Positions 1-6,598 are shown, counted from the stretch's first letter. The stretch: 17,790 nt of DNA from Anaerolinea sp. (GCA_013824385.1 PNNU01000017.1:1-17790); one strand, 5' to 3'. Translations and numbers: made by a program. Notes: generated from the sequence alone by a model not told the origin.

Positions 1-7
1 TTTTGAA

Positions 8-841
8 ATGTCAGAAAATGCCGCTTTATATTTCAAGTCATATCACGATGAAGCAAAAACCACGTTGTTGTTCCTGCACGGTGGCGGCGGCGCGGGTTGG
101 ATGTGGCAGCCGGTCGTGGAGCGTTTGACCGAGTTCCACTGTCTGGTGCCTGATCTGCCGGAACACGGTGGCAGCTTGAAGGTCAAACCCTTTTCGATGG
201 AACTCGCAACTCAAAAAACAGCGGAATTAATCCGCGAACAAGCGCACGGCGGTAAAGCTGTGGTGGTCGGCTTGTCTGAAGGCGCCCAGGTGGCGGTGCA
301 GATGTTGGCGACTTACCCCGAGGTCATGGAAAAAGCGATAATCTCCTCCGCGCTGTTATTACCCATGCCGGGAGCTAAAATGTATTCCTCACCCGGGTTG
401 ATTTCGGCGCTTTTCAAAATGTCCGTACCGCCTTTTCGCAACAACGACTGGTGGATCAAAGTGAACATGAAATATGCGGCCGGCATCCCCGACGAGTTCT
501 ACCCGCAGTTCAAGGCTGGCTTTCAAGCCATGCCCGAAAGCCAGTTCGTCAACCTGATGGTGGCGAACCAGACCTTCCGCATGCCTGAAGGAATTGAAAA
601 AGCCAACGTTCCCGCACTGATCGTTTGCGGCAGCCATGAGTACAAGGCCATGAAAGACAGCGCCAGAAACCTTGCTTCAGAACTAAGTGGCAGTCAGGTT
701 TATCAAATCAATCTTGGACAGGGTTCAAATCTGGCTGGTGAACACAATTGGGCGATGACCGCCCCGCAGGCCTTCGCGGATACAGTCCGCAATTGGCTGA
801 GCAAACAGCCTTTGCCTGACGTTCTAACTCGTTTGGTATAA
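8..841 (+). CDS. alpha/beta-fold hydrolase (acyl-ester/thioesterase-like)
   Basis: A 277-residue single-domain alpha/beta hydrolase, probably cytoplasmic since no signal peptide is visible. The HGGGG oxyanion-hole segment is at residues 24-28, the nucleophile elbow GLSEG puts the catalytic serine at Ser90, and the catalytic histidine is His246 in GEHNW. The acid is less certain; Glu211, after the strand ALIVCG (203-208), is the best candidate. Substrate cannot be read from the sequence. Lying 31 bp before an acyl carrier protein gene and a ligase gene, it may be a thioesterase that edits or releases acyl chains from that carrier, but this is inference. The reading frame is still open at the window's left edge (only seven bases precede this ATG and no ribosome site can be judged), so the true start could lie upstream. 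The family is secure; specificity is unknown. Confidence 0.85.
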   Translation: MSENAALYFKSYHDEAKTTLLFLHGGGGAGWMWQPVVERLTEFHCLVPDLPEHGGSLKVKPFSMELATQKTAELIREQAHGGKAVVVGLSEGAQVAVQMLATYPEVMEKAIISSALLLPMPGAKMYSSPGLISALFKMSVPPFRNNDWWIKVNMKYAAGIPDEFYPQFKAGFQAMPESQFVNLMVANQTFRMPEGIEKANVPALIVCGSHEYKAMKDSARNLASELSGSQVYQINLGQGSNLAGEHNWAMTAPQAFADTVRNWLSKQPLPDVLTRLV

Positions 842-872
842 TTCGCTGACAATCTTAATAATCGGAGCCCTT

Positions 873-1121
873 ATGAAAGACGATATCATTCAAAAAACCG
901 GCGCTTATATCGCCTCAAGCATTCTCAAACAACCAAACCGCGTGATCAAAACGGACCAGCCCCTCATCTCAAGCGGATTGATTGACTCTTTCAGCTTGGT
1001 GGATATGGCTTTGTTTGTCGAAGACACCTTCAACGTCCATTTGGATGACTCTGAATTGAACAAGGATGTTTTCGACACGCTTGATCAACTGGCCGAACTG
1101 GTTGTCTCCCGCGCTTCATAA
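873..1121 (+). CDS. acyl carrier protein
   Basis: A free-standing acyl carrier protein of 82 residues, the usual length. The phosphopantetheine attachment motif is GLIDSFS at residues 35-41, with Ser39 as the modified serine. The rest fits the four-helix fold: an acidic helix 2 (VDMALFVEDTF) and a C-terminal helix 4 (TLDQLAELV). It is not a canonical fatty-acid-synthesis AcpP, which has DSL at the site; DSF is common in carriers dedicated to secondary or envelope-lipid pathways. A ribosome site GGAG at 864-867 lies five bases before the ATG. The gene lies 31 bp after the hydrolase and 4 bp before the acyl ligase, so all three are very likely co-transcribed and the ligase product is the probable donor of the acyl group. 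The cargo is unknown. Confidence 0.9.
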   Translation: MKDDIIQKTGAYIASSILKQPNRVIKTDQPLISSGLIDSFSLVDMALFVEDTFNVHLDDSELNKDVFDTLDQLAELVVSRAS

Positions 1122-1125
1122 TTAG

Positions 1126-2799
1126 ATGTCCACTTTTTCAGAACTGCTGCTCGATACTTATCGCGACTGCCCGGATAAGGTCTCGCTGACCTTGCTGCTG
1201 GCTGGTCATGAGGACCAACCTTTGACCTACCGCCAATTGGTTGAGGGTGCTTCGACATGGGCAAACACTTATGCGCAGCAAGGGGTTCAACCCGGTGAAG
1301 TGGTGGTGCTGATCCTTCAGCACGGACTTGAATTGATTTTCGCCTATTGGGGCGCCATCTTACACGGCGCCATCCCATCAATCATGCCTTTCCTCACTGA
1401 GAAGCTGCAGCCCGACCGTTACCGAGCGGATCTTTCCGCACTGGTGGGCATTACCCGGCCAGAGTGCGTTGTCACCTACCGAGAGTTTGAAGCGGAAGTA
1501 CGCGCCGCCTTGCCTGAGAGTTCATCCGTGCGCAGATTGATCATTTCTGATGAACTGATCCCCATCGAGAAGGTGGATACGCAAGCTTTCAAAGGTCTGC
1601 AGCGGACTGAAAAAGATATCGTGCTGCTTCAACACTCCTCTGGAACCACAGGCTTGCAAAAGGGTGTTGCCCTGGCGCACGGTGCTGTGTTGAACCAATT
1701 GGAGAGCTATTCTCAAGCACTGCGAATCAACGAAAACGATGTGATCGTGAGCTGGCTGCCGCTCTATCATGATATGGGGTTGATTGCAGGTTTCCTGATG
1801 CCCATTCTCAAAGGTATTCCGCTGGTGCTGCTTTCTCCCTTCGAGTGGGTGCGGTCCCCGGCGAAATTGATGCAGGCGGTCAGCAAATACAAGGGTACCC
1901 TTTCGTGGCTGCCAAACTTTGCCTATAACTTCTGTGCCTTAAAAACCCGCGACCGCGACCTGGAGGGGATTGATTTATCCTCCTGGAGGGCGATCTCAAA
2001 CTGTTCCGAGCCGATGCGCTTTGAGAGCCACCGCGTATTTCTCGAACGTTTTAAACCGTATGGACTGCGTGAATCCGCTTTATGCACGTGTTATGCCATG
2101 GCTGAAAATGTCTTTGCCGTCACCCAGGGTGGTATTGATGCTGAAGTGGTTATAGATGAGATTGACCGTGACGCCATGCAAAGTCACAAACAAGCCGAAC
2201 CAGCAAGAACAGATGTGCCTTCCATAAAAATGGTATCAACAGGTAGACCCATCCGCAACGTAAAGGTCAAAGTGGTAGATGAACACGGTCACGATCTGCC
2301 CGACCGCCATATTGGCGAGGTGGTGCTACAGTCTGACTGTATGCTGACGGAGTATTATCACCGCCCTGATGCCACTGAAAAAGCACTTAAAAACGGCTGG
2401 TATTTTACCGGCGATTACGGCTACATGGTGGGGGAGGAAGTGTTTGTGGCCGGACGTAAAAAGGAAATGATCATTGTTGCGGGCAAGAACGTCTACCCAA
2501 TGGATCTGGAAGAGCTGGCCATGGAAGTGCCTGGCGTACATGCCGGCAGGGTGGTGGCATTTGGTGTCTTTAATGAAACCGCGGGAACCGAAGATGTCAT
2601 TCTGGTGGCCGAGGTGGATACCGAAGACCAGGACGAACGCGACGCCATAGGTGATGCCATCCGTCAAACGGTGACCCGCGGATCCGCGGTGGCGCTAAGG
2701 CATGTCTATTTAGTGGGCGCCAAGTGGCTGATCAAAACCAGCAGTGGCAAGAATGCCCGCACCGCCAATAAGGAAAAATATCTCAAAGAGACTGCATAA
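1126..2799 (+). CDS. AMP-forming acyl ligase (fatty acyl-AMP ligase / acyl-ACP synthetase-like)
   Basis: An ANL-superfamily adenylating enzyme of 557 residues that activates a carboxylic acid with ATP and passes the acyl-AMP to a thiol. The ATP-binding loop is QHSSGTTGLQKG (169-180), the acid-binding helix region is CYAMAEN, the ribose-contacting aspartate is Asp430 in YFTGDYG, the hinge region GRKKEMIIVAGKNVYP is at 443-458, and the catalytic C-terminal lysine is Lys542 in KTSSGKNAR. All motifs are intact. The match to fatty acyl-AMP ligases and the adjacent carrier suggest loading onto the ACP rather than onto CoA, but the diagnostic FAAL insertion cannot be confirmed by eye, so an acyl-CoA ligase is not excluded. 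The ATG follows the ACP stop by only four bases with no clear Shine-Dalgarno, which suggests translational coupling. The three genes look slightly more GC-rich than those that follow. Confidence 0.85.
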   Translation: MSTFSELLLDTYRDCPDKVSLTLLLAGHEDQPLTYRQLVEGASTWANTYAQQGVQPGEVVVLILQHGLELIFAYWGAILHGAIPSIMPFLTEKLQPDRYRADLSALVGITRPECVVTYREFEAEVRAALPESSSVRRLIISDELIPIEKVDTQAFKGLQRTEKDIVLLQHSSGTTGLQKGVALAHGAVLNQLESYSQALRINENDVIVSWLPLYHDMGLIAGFLMPILKGIPLVLLSPFEWVRSPAKLMQAVSKYKGTLSWLPNFAYNFCALKTRDRDLEGIDLSSWRAISNCSEPMRFESHRVFLERFKPYGLRESALCTCYAMAENVFAVTQGGIDAEVVIDEIDRDAMQSHKQAEPARTDVPSIKMVSTGRPIRNVKVKVVDEHGHDLPDRHIGEVVLQSDCMLTEYYHRPDATEKALKNGWYFTGDYGYMVGEEVFVAGRKKEMIIVAGKNVYPMDLEELAMEVPGVHAGRVVAFGVFNETAGTEDVILVAEVDTEDQDERDAIGDAIRQTVTRGSAVALRHVYLVGAKWLIKTSSGKNARTANKEKYLKETA

Positions 2800-2858
2800 C
2801 CTGTCTTTGTTTTTTGTTGGTTATGATCCATTTCGGTTTTCATAATTCATATATTCTC

Positions 2859-2902
2859 TCGACACAATCTTCACAACTTCTTCATAACCTTCTGATAAAT
2901 TA
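2859..2902. promoter_or_regulatory. candidate tandem 11-bp response-regulator binding repeats
   Basis: Related heptamers recur at an exact 11-bp period: TTCACAA at 2870, TTCATAA at 2881, CTGATAA at 2892, with a weaker copy at 2859. Two further TTCATA copies lie at 2839 and 2846, at a different spacing. One-turn direct repeats of this kind are typical of PhoB/OmpR-family regulators. The array ends about 20 bp before a candidate -35 element of the next gene. The repeats are visible; the regulator is a guess. Confidence 0.35.
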
Positions 2903-2920
2903 ATGAGAAGAGTTACTTTA

Positions 2921-2949
2921 TTGCCAATGATACTAATGGCATGTACCAT
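2921..2949 (+). promoter_or_regulatory. candidate sigma70 promoter for the zinc-ribbon membrane protein
   Basis: TTGCCA (2921-2926, five of six to consensus) and TACCAT (2944-2949, four of six) are separated by 17 bp. Transcription would begin near 2956, giving a short leader that includes the ribosome site at 2962. This also places the in-frame ATG at 2941 inside the promoter, which supports the later start at 2974. Confidence 0.45.
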
Positions 2950-2961
2950 TATCGGTTAAAT

Positions 2962-2966
2962 GGAGG
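2962..2966 (+). promoter_or_regulatory. ribosome binding site deciding the start at 2974
   Basis: GGAGG lies seven bases before the ATG at 2974. The upstream in-frame ATG at 2941 has no such site, so the shorter protein is preferred. Confidence 0.75.
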
Positions 2967-2973
2967 ATTCAAA

Positions 2974-3375
2974 ATGAACAAAGTATTAAAATGGGTTTTA
3001 ATCGGTTTAGGAATTGCCGTGGTGGTGTTTGGTATTGCCATGGTCGCTTTTAGAGGTTTTGTTGGACGGCCTGAGTTAATGATGGGCGGCCGGGTACTTG
3101 GTTTTCACCGTCCCTTTAGTGGCATGATGTTTGGAATGGGGCTTTTCATGTTGTTTAGAGTGTTGCTGGGCGGAACCGTTTTGGGTTTGGCGGTATTTGG
3201 ATTGATCGCTCTCTTCCGCCCGCACAAGAGTTTGCAGGCTAACGCAGCTGTTCCCACCGTTCCTGTGGTTCCAGAAACACAAGCTGAAGTTGAACCACAA
3301 AGAATTTGTCTCAAGTGTTCACAGCCCTTGCAACCTGATTGGAAGAACTGCCCATATTGCGGCAAGAAGCAGTAG
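2974..3375 (+). CDS. small membrane protein with C-terminal zinc ribbon
   Basis: A 133-residue protein of unrecognised family. Helix 1 (about residues 5-26, WVLIGLGIAVVVFGIAMVAF) and helix 2 (about 50-82, rich in Met, Phe, Leu and Gly) are strongly hydrophobic. A Pro/Val/Glu-rich linker leads to a compact zinc ribbon made by Cys112, Cys115, Cys126 and Cys129 (two CxxC knuckles ten residues apart). Two helices with a Lys-rich N-terminus place the ribbon in the cytoplasm. Ribbons of this type often act as small interaction or metal-sensing modules, but no specific role can be given. It appears to be a single-gene unit with its own promoter and a strong terminator at 3432. A start at 2941 would add eleven non-hydrophobic residues and lacks a ribosome site. 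Confidence 0.75.
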   Translation: MNKVLKWVLIGLGIAVVVFGIAMVAFRGFVGRPELMMGGRVLGFHRPFSGMMFGMGLFMLFRVLLGGTVLGLAVFGLIALFRPHKSLQANAAVPTVPVVPETQAEVEPQRICLKCSQPLQPDWKNCPYCGKKQ

Positions 3376-3431
3376 CTTGAAATATCAGGCAAGACATAGA
3401 AATTCACATTATTCTGGTCAATCTATAGCCG

Positions 3432-3475
3432 AAAGAACTCAAGCCATTATCCTTCAGCTTGAGTTCTTTTTGTTT
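3432..3475 (+). terminator. Rho-independent terminator after the zinc-ribbon gene
   Basis: A perfect 13-bp stem (3432-3444 with 3457-3469, core GAACTCAAGC/GCTTGAGTTC) encloses a 12-base loop and runs into a T-rich tail (TTTTTGTTTTATT). It separates the zinc-ribbon gene from the signalling operon. Confidence 0.85.
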
Positions 3476-3554
3476 TATTCTATATATGTATTAAAAACAG
3501 TCTAAGGCGAGATATATTTGCGCCAATTTTCGGTTAATTTCAATAATAATTTAC

Positions 3555-3586
3555 GATGCCTTTATGTGTATATAATTAAAGGCATC
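3555..3586. promoter_or_regulatory. inverted repeat surrounding a -10-like TATAAT, upstream of the diguanylate cyclase
   Basis: Perfect 10-bp arms GATGCCTTTA (3555-3564) and TAAAGGCATC (3577-3586) flank 12 bases that contain TATAAT at 3571-3576. A second TATAAT follows at 3587-3592. There is no T-run after the repeat, so it is not a terminator. An operator overlapping the promoter of the signalling operon is the likeliest reading; no good -35 is visible, which would fit a promoter needing an activator. The rest of the 308-base gap between 3376 and 3683 holds the terminator at 3432, a leader hairpin at 3637 and otherwise AT-rich sequence. Confidence 0.4.
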
Positions 3587-3636
3587 TATAATTGAATTGT
3601 AAAGAAAAATTGTCGGTATATATTTAGGGATCAATT

Positions 3637-3656
3637 CATCACTTGTTGAAGTGATG
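3637..3656 (+). promoter_or_regulatory. leader hairpin 27 nt before the diguanylate cyclase start
   Basis: A perfect 8-bp stem CATCACTT/AAGTGATG closes a GTTG tetraloop and ends 27 bases before the ATG. If transcription starts near the TATAAT boxes at 3571-3592, this hairpin lies in the 5' UTR, where it could influence translation or mRNA stability. As DNA it would equally serve as a dyad operator. No T-tail follows, so it is not a terminator. Confidence 0.4.
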
Positions 3657-3683
3657 TCAAAATCTCGATAAGGCTGTCTTTGA

Positions 3684-4700
3684 ATGATTGAAGAAAAAAG
3701 TAAATTATTGAAAACTGAATTCGCTCCTGCCGAAAGAATGGATCGTGATACTTTGCTCCACCAGCATAATCTTTGGGCTGAGCAGCTTCCAACCTCGCTG
3801 ATCAGCAATTCCATCCCGGGTCTCATCCTCATTTTGAATGAATATCGCCAAATCGTTTTTTCCAACGATCAATTTACACAACTTGGAAATTATTCTTCAT
3901 ATGAAGATTATCTTGGGTTAAGACCTGGAGAATTAATCAATTGCGAACATGCGTTTGAAACCACGGCTGGTTGCGGTACTACACGTTTTTGCGCGACCTG
4001 TGGTGCGGTAAATGCAATTCTTACCAGTATCAGTGGAAAAAAAGATGTTCAAGAATGCTTAATAGAACGGGGAAATGGAATTCTTCCATTGAACTTAAGG
4101 GTATGGACAACTCCAGTGGAATTGCAACAAGAAAAATTTGTGATTTTCACTGTTCAAGATATTTCTCTTGAAAAAGAGAATTTCAGGCTTCTTGAACAAG
4201 TGCAAAAATTGGCCATCATGGATCCCCTCACAGAAATTTATAACCGTAGGATATTTTTTGACGTATCCAATCGAGAAATTGTTCGTTCCATTCGTTATCA
4301 CAACCCGTTTTCGGTTGTGATGATTGATCTTGACCGTCTTAAACAGGTCAACGACAACTATGGGCACCCCGCTGGAGATGCGATCCTGAAGGAAGCCGTA
4401 AAGATAATTAAAGCTAATTTACGAGAGATCGATACTTTTGCTCGTTATGGCGGGGATGAGTTTATCGCTTTATTGCCTGAGACCGGTTTAGTCGGTGGGC
4501 AAAAAGTAGCAAATCGTATTATGGAAGCAGGTGATTCTACTTTTTTCACATTCAAGGATTTTGAAATTCCGGTGGCTTTCTCCGCTGGAGTAGCCGAGTT
4601 TGAGTTTGACGGGGACCATGATATTGACGATGTGATTGCACGCGCAGATAAAGAGTTGTACATTACAAAAAAGCAGAGAAAACAAGTTCAGTTGGATTAG
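3684..4700 (+). CDS. diguanylate cyclase with four-cysteine PAS sensor
   Basis: A 338-residue cytoplasmic PAS-GGDEF protein that makes c-di-GMP from two GTP. The PAS domain spans about 35-160. It carries an unusual cysteine set, Cys87, Cys97, Cys103 and Cys106, in a segment reading GCGTTRFCATCGAVNAIL at 96-113; such spacing could hold a metal or Fe-S centre or form redox disulfides. A helical linker (about 160-178) leads to the GGDEF domain, which begins at MDPLTEIYNRR (179 onward). The active-site motif is RYGGDEF with GGDEF at 256-260, so catalysis should be intact. An inhibitory I-site RxxD (Arg247-Asp250) lies the standard five residues upstream, implying product feedback. No membrane helices are seen. 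The ribosome site is weak (AAGG, ten bases upstream), and two leader repeats precede the gene. It is followed 32 bp later by a hemerythrin, likely a sensing partner. Confidence 0.9.
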   Translation: MIEEKSKLLKTEFAPAERMDRDTLLHQHNLWAEQLPTSLISNSIPGLILILNEYRQIVFSNDQFTQLGNYSSYEDYLGLRPGELINCEHAFETTAGCGTTRFCATCGAVNAILTSISGKKDVQECLIERGNGILPLNLRVWTTPVELQQEKFVIFTVQDISLEKENFRLLEQVQKLAIMDPLTEIYNRRIFFDVSNREIVRSIRYHNPFSVVMIDLDRLKQVNDNYGHPAGDAILKEAVKIIKANLREIDTFARYGGDEFIALLPETGLVGGQKVANRIMEAGDSTFFTFKDFEIPVAFSAGVAEFEFDGDHDIDDVIARADKELYITKKQRKQVQLD

Positions 4701-4732
4701 AAATAGTTTATCAGTTTAAAAGGAGACTTGAG

Positions 4733-5122
4733 ATGGCATTTTTAGCTTGGAAAGCAGAATACTCTGTAGGAAATGAAAAACTGGATCAACAGCATCAGAT
4801 GTTGGTTGAATTGATTAACAAACTTCACGAAGCCATGAAGGCTGGTAAAGCAGGCAAGGAAATAGGGTTAATCGTTGATGAGATGGTCGAATATACTAAA
4901 TTCCATTTTGGGACAGAAGAAAAACTGATGGCTGAAAAGAACTACATAGGCTTGGCCACGCAAAAAAATGAACATAGTACCTTTATCAAGAAAACGGTCG
5001 AGTTTCAAAATGAAGTCAATTCTGGCAAACTGGCTGTCAGTTTGGATGTGTTAAATTTTCTCAAAGATTGGTTAACCAATCATATATTAATCTCAGATAT
5101 GAAATATTCTGGAAAAATCTGA
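4733..5122 (+). CDS. bacteriohemerythrin with a substituted iron ligand
   Basis: A single-domain, 129-residue hemerythrin-like protein, a four-helix bundle that in this family holds a non-haem di-iron site binding oxygen. Recognisable ligands are His21 (LDQQHQ), His58 and Glu62 (KFHFGTEE), His81 (KNEHSTF), His117 and Asp122 (NHILISD). The position four residues before His81, normally a fifth histidine, is Gln77, so one terminal ligand of one iron is lost. The protein may therefore bind oxygen weakly, hold a single iron, or work as a redox or NO sensor instead of an oxygen carrier. It starts at ATG with AGGAG seven bases upstream and is 32 bp from the diguanylate cyclase gene, inside one operon closed by the terminator at 5157. 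In other bacteria, hemerythrin domains are fused directly to GGDEF domains, so a partnership in trans is plausible. Confidence 0.9.
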   Translation: MAFLAWKAEYSVGNEKLDQQHQMLVELINKLHEAMKAGKAGKEIGLIVDEMVEYTKFHFGTEEKLMAEKNYIGLATQKNEHSTFIKKTVEFQNEVNSGKLAVSLDVLNFLKDWLTNHILISDMKYSGKI

Positions 5123-5156
5123 GTATTTGCCAATAGATTTTATGAGAGTAACGAAT

Positions 5157-5198
5157 AATAAATCGGCTGTGTTCATAGCATAGCCGATTTATTTATTT
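5157..5198 (+). terminator. Rho-independent terminator of the cyclase-hemerythrin operon
   Basis: Arms AATAAATCGGCT (5157-5168) and AGCCGATTTATT (5182-5193) pair perfectly over 12 bp, with a T-rich tail (TATTTG) after the stem. The A/T-rich base of the stem gives the hairpin a tail-like run on both sides. Confidence 0.8.
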
Positions 5199-5225
5199 GC
5201 GCGACTTTCATGATACTCTTATAAT
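5197..5225 (+). promoter_or_regulatory. candidate promoter of the aminopeptidase gene
   Basis: A perfect TATAAT (5220-5225) lies 17 bp after TTGCGC (5197-5202, three of six to the -35 consensus). Transcription would start near 5232. The ribosome site AGGAG at 5249-5253 is ten bases before the ATG. The weak -35 overlaps the tail of the preceding terminator. Confidence 0.5.
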
Positions 5226-5263
5226 CGTTTAGTATTCAATTCAAAAACAGGAGACAACACTTC

Positions 5264-6370
5264 ATGGTTGATCAACGTATTGAAAAACTGGCAGATCTGA
5301 TGGTCAATTACTCTTTGGGGATAAAACCGAATGATAAAGTTGTGGTTAGAGCTCATACCGTCGCTGAACCACTCATCAAAGCAATCAATAAGAAAATCCT
5401 CGAAGCCGGCGGACAACCGTTTCTATGGCTTGAATTTCCAGGCATTGAAGGTGACCTGGTGCGATATGGCAATGATGATCAAATTCAATTCATAGCTGAA
5501 CCGATCAATGTCATTTTCAATACCTATGATTGCCTGATCCGCATTTTAGCGGACGATAATACTCGGGCGTTGGCCAATGTGGATTCGGATAAAATGACCA
5601 AATATGCCAAAGCGCGAGGTCCATTGATGAAAACCTATATGGATCGGGCATCCCGGGGTGAACTACGCTGGGTTTTGACGGCCTTTCCGACCAAGGCTTT
5701 TGCCCAAGACGCTGATATGAGCCTGGAAGAATATGAAGATTTTGTTTATGGTGCTTGCATGCCTGATCAAAATGATCCGGTGGGGTATTGGAAGCGATTC
5801 TCTGAGAAACAAGCCCGCCTGGTCAACTGGTTGAAGGGCAAAAAGAATGTCCACCTGATCAGCAAAGATACTGATTTACGTTTGAGTATTGAAGGCCGCA
5901 CATTTATCAACTGTGATGGCAGGGTAAATGTGCCTGATGGTGAAATCTTTACCGGCCCGGTGGAGGACAGCATGGAAGGCCACGTCAGCTTCTCATACCC
6001 GACCATCTATAACACGCGTGAGGTGAACGGCGTCCAGCTCGATTTTAAAAAAGGAAAAGTGGTTAAGGCCTCCGCCTCGAAGAACGAAGAATACTTACTC
6101 AAGACTTTGGATACGGATGAGGGCAGCCGTTATGTAGGTGAGTTTGCCATTGGTACGAACGAGGGAATTCAAAAATTCACCCGCCAGATCCTCTTCGATG
6201 AAAAAATTGGCGGCTCATTCCATATGGCACTTGGCAAAGGGTATCCGGAATCGGGCAGCAAGGCCAATTCAGCCATTCATTGGGATATGATCTGTGACAT
6301 GCGCGACGGCCAGATCTACGTGGACGATGTGTTGTTTTATGAAAACGGAAAGTTCAAGGTGGAAGGGTAA
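5264..6370 (+). CDS. aminopeptidase, M29 family (thermophilic metallopeptidase family)
   Basis: A 368-residue cytoplasmic metallo-aminopeptidase that removes N-terminal amino acids from peptides, usually as a dimer with two metal ions. All the family's metal and active-site positions can be found: Glu227 (VPDGEIFTGP), Glu293 (GEFAIGTN), His320 (GGSFHMALGKGY), Tyr327, His339 and Asp341 (SAIHWDMICD). The N-terminal half (about 1-190) is the variable domain. It lies on the short side of the family's roughly 370-410 residues. The gene has its own promoter and terminators lie before it, so it appears to be transcribed alone; no clear terminator follows it. A role in general peptide turnover is likely, and nothing links it specifically to the surface protein downstream. 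Confidence 0.93.
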   Translation: MVDQRIEKLADLMVNYSLGIKPNDKVVVRAHTVAEPLIKAINKKILEAGGQPFLWLEFPGIEGDLVRYGNDDQIQFIAEPINVIFNTYDCLIRILADDNTRALANVDSDKMTKYAKARGPLMKTYMDRASRGELRWVLTAFPTKAFAQDADMSLEEYEDFVYGACMPDQNDPVGYWKRFSEKQARLVNWLKGKKNVHLISKDTDLRLSIEGRTFINCDGRVNVPDGEIFTGPVEDSMEGHVSFSYPTIYNTREVNGVQLDFKKGKVVKASASKNEEYLLKTLDTDEGSRYVGEFAIGTNEGIQKFTRQILFDEKIGGSFHMALGKGYPESGSKANSAIHWDMICDMRDGQIYVDDVLFYENGKFKVEG

Positions 6371-6477
6371 GTTTATTGTTTTGGAAGCAGGGCTTGATTA
6401 TTTACTGATAAAGAATTGTTTTATCAAAACTTTATTGTTATTCTGGAAGAGTCAGTTTAAAATATATTTAATCTCAA

Positions 6478-6508
6478 TTTACAGAAAAAATGTAAACTGT
6501 GGTATTCT
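6478..6508 (+). promoter_or_regulatory. candidate extended -10 promoter of the giant surface-protein gene
   Basis: TTTACA (6478-6483, five of six) and TATTCT (6503-6508, four of six) lie 19 bp apart, with TGG directly before the -10, an extended -10 signature that can offset a long spacer. Transcription would start around 6514, inside the palindrome at 6511, leaving a leader of about 95 bases. The gap 6371-6609 is strongly AT-rich, so other -10-like sequences (for example TATATT at 6552) compete. Confidence 0.35.
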
Positions 6509-6510
6509 GT

Positions 6511-6528
6511 TTTTTCGAATTCGAAAAA
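6511..6528. promoter_or_regulatory. 18-bp perfect palindrome, candidate operator
   Basis: TTTTTCGAATTCGAAAAA is a perfect two-fold palindrome built on two abutting TTCGAA hexamers. It overlaps the predicted transcription start of the giant gene, the classic place for a repressor operator. It is followed by TCTTGG, not a T-run, so a terminator role is unlikely on the + strand. Confidence 0.45.
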
Positions 6529-6598
6529 TCTTGGAATTAATAATACTATTATATATTTTCGTAATGGTTTTGATTTACTGAGCCAAAAATTTTTTATT

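Noticed and set aside
2821..2845. Possible terminator after the acyl ligase (TTATGA/TCATAA)
   Set aside because: The stem is only six A/T-rich pairs with a long loop and no T-run after it; no convincing terminator was found for the cassette.
2941..2973. Upstream in-frame ATG for the zinc-ribbon protein
   Set aside because: It lacks a ribosome site and overlaps the candidate promoter; the ATG at 2974 has GGAGG at ideal spacing and begins directly with the membrane helix.
3105..3407. Minus-strand open frames opposite the zinc-ribbon gene
   Set aside because: They are antisense shadows of a gene with clear helices and zinc ligands, and lack their own ribosome sites.
3592..3683. c-di-GMP riboswitch in the cyclase leader
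   Set aside because: The leader is short and shows only one simple hairpin; the conserved three-helix core of known c-di-GMP riboswitches is not recognisable.
6406..6426. Inverted repeat TGATAAA/TTTATCA after the aminopeptidase
   Set aside because: Seven mostly A/T pairs followed by AAAAC, not T; too weak to call a terminator.
6294..6581. Plus-strand open frame running from the aminopeptidase gene into the gap
   Set aside because: It starts inside the aminopeptidase in another frame, has no ribosome site, and its C-terminal part is low-complexity translation of AT-rich DNA.
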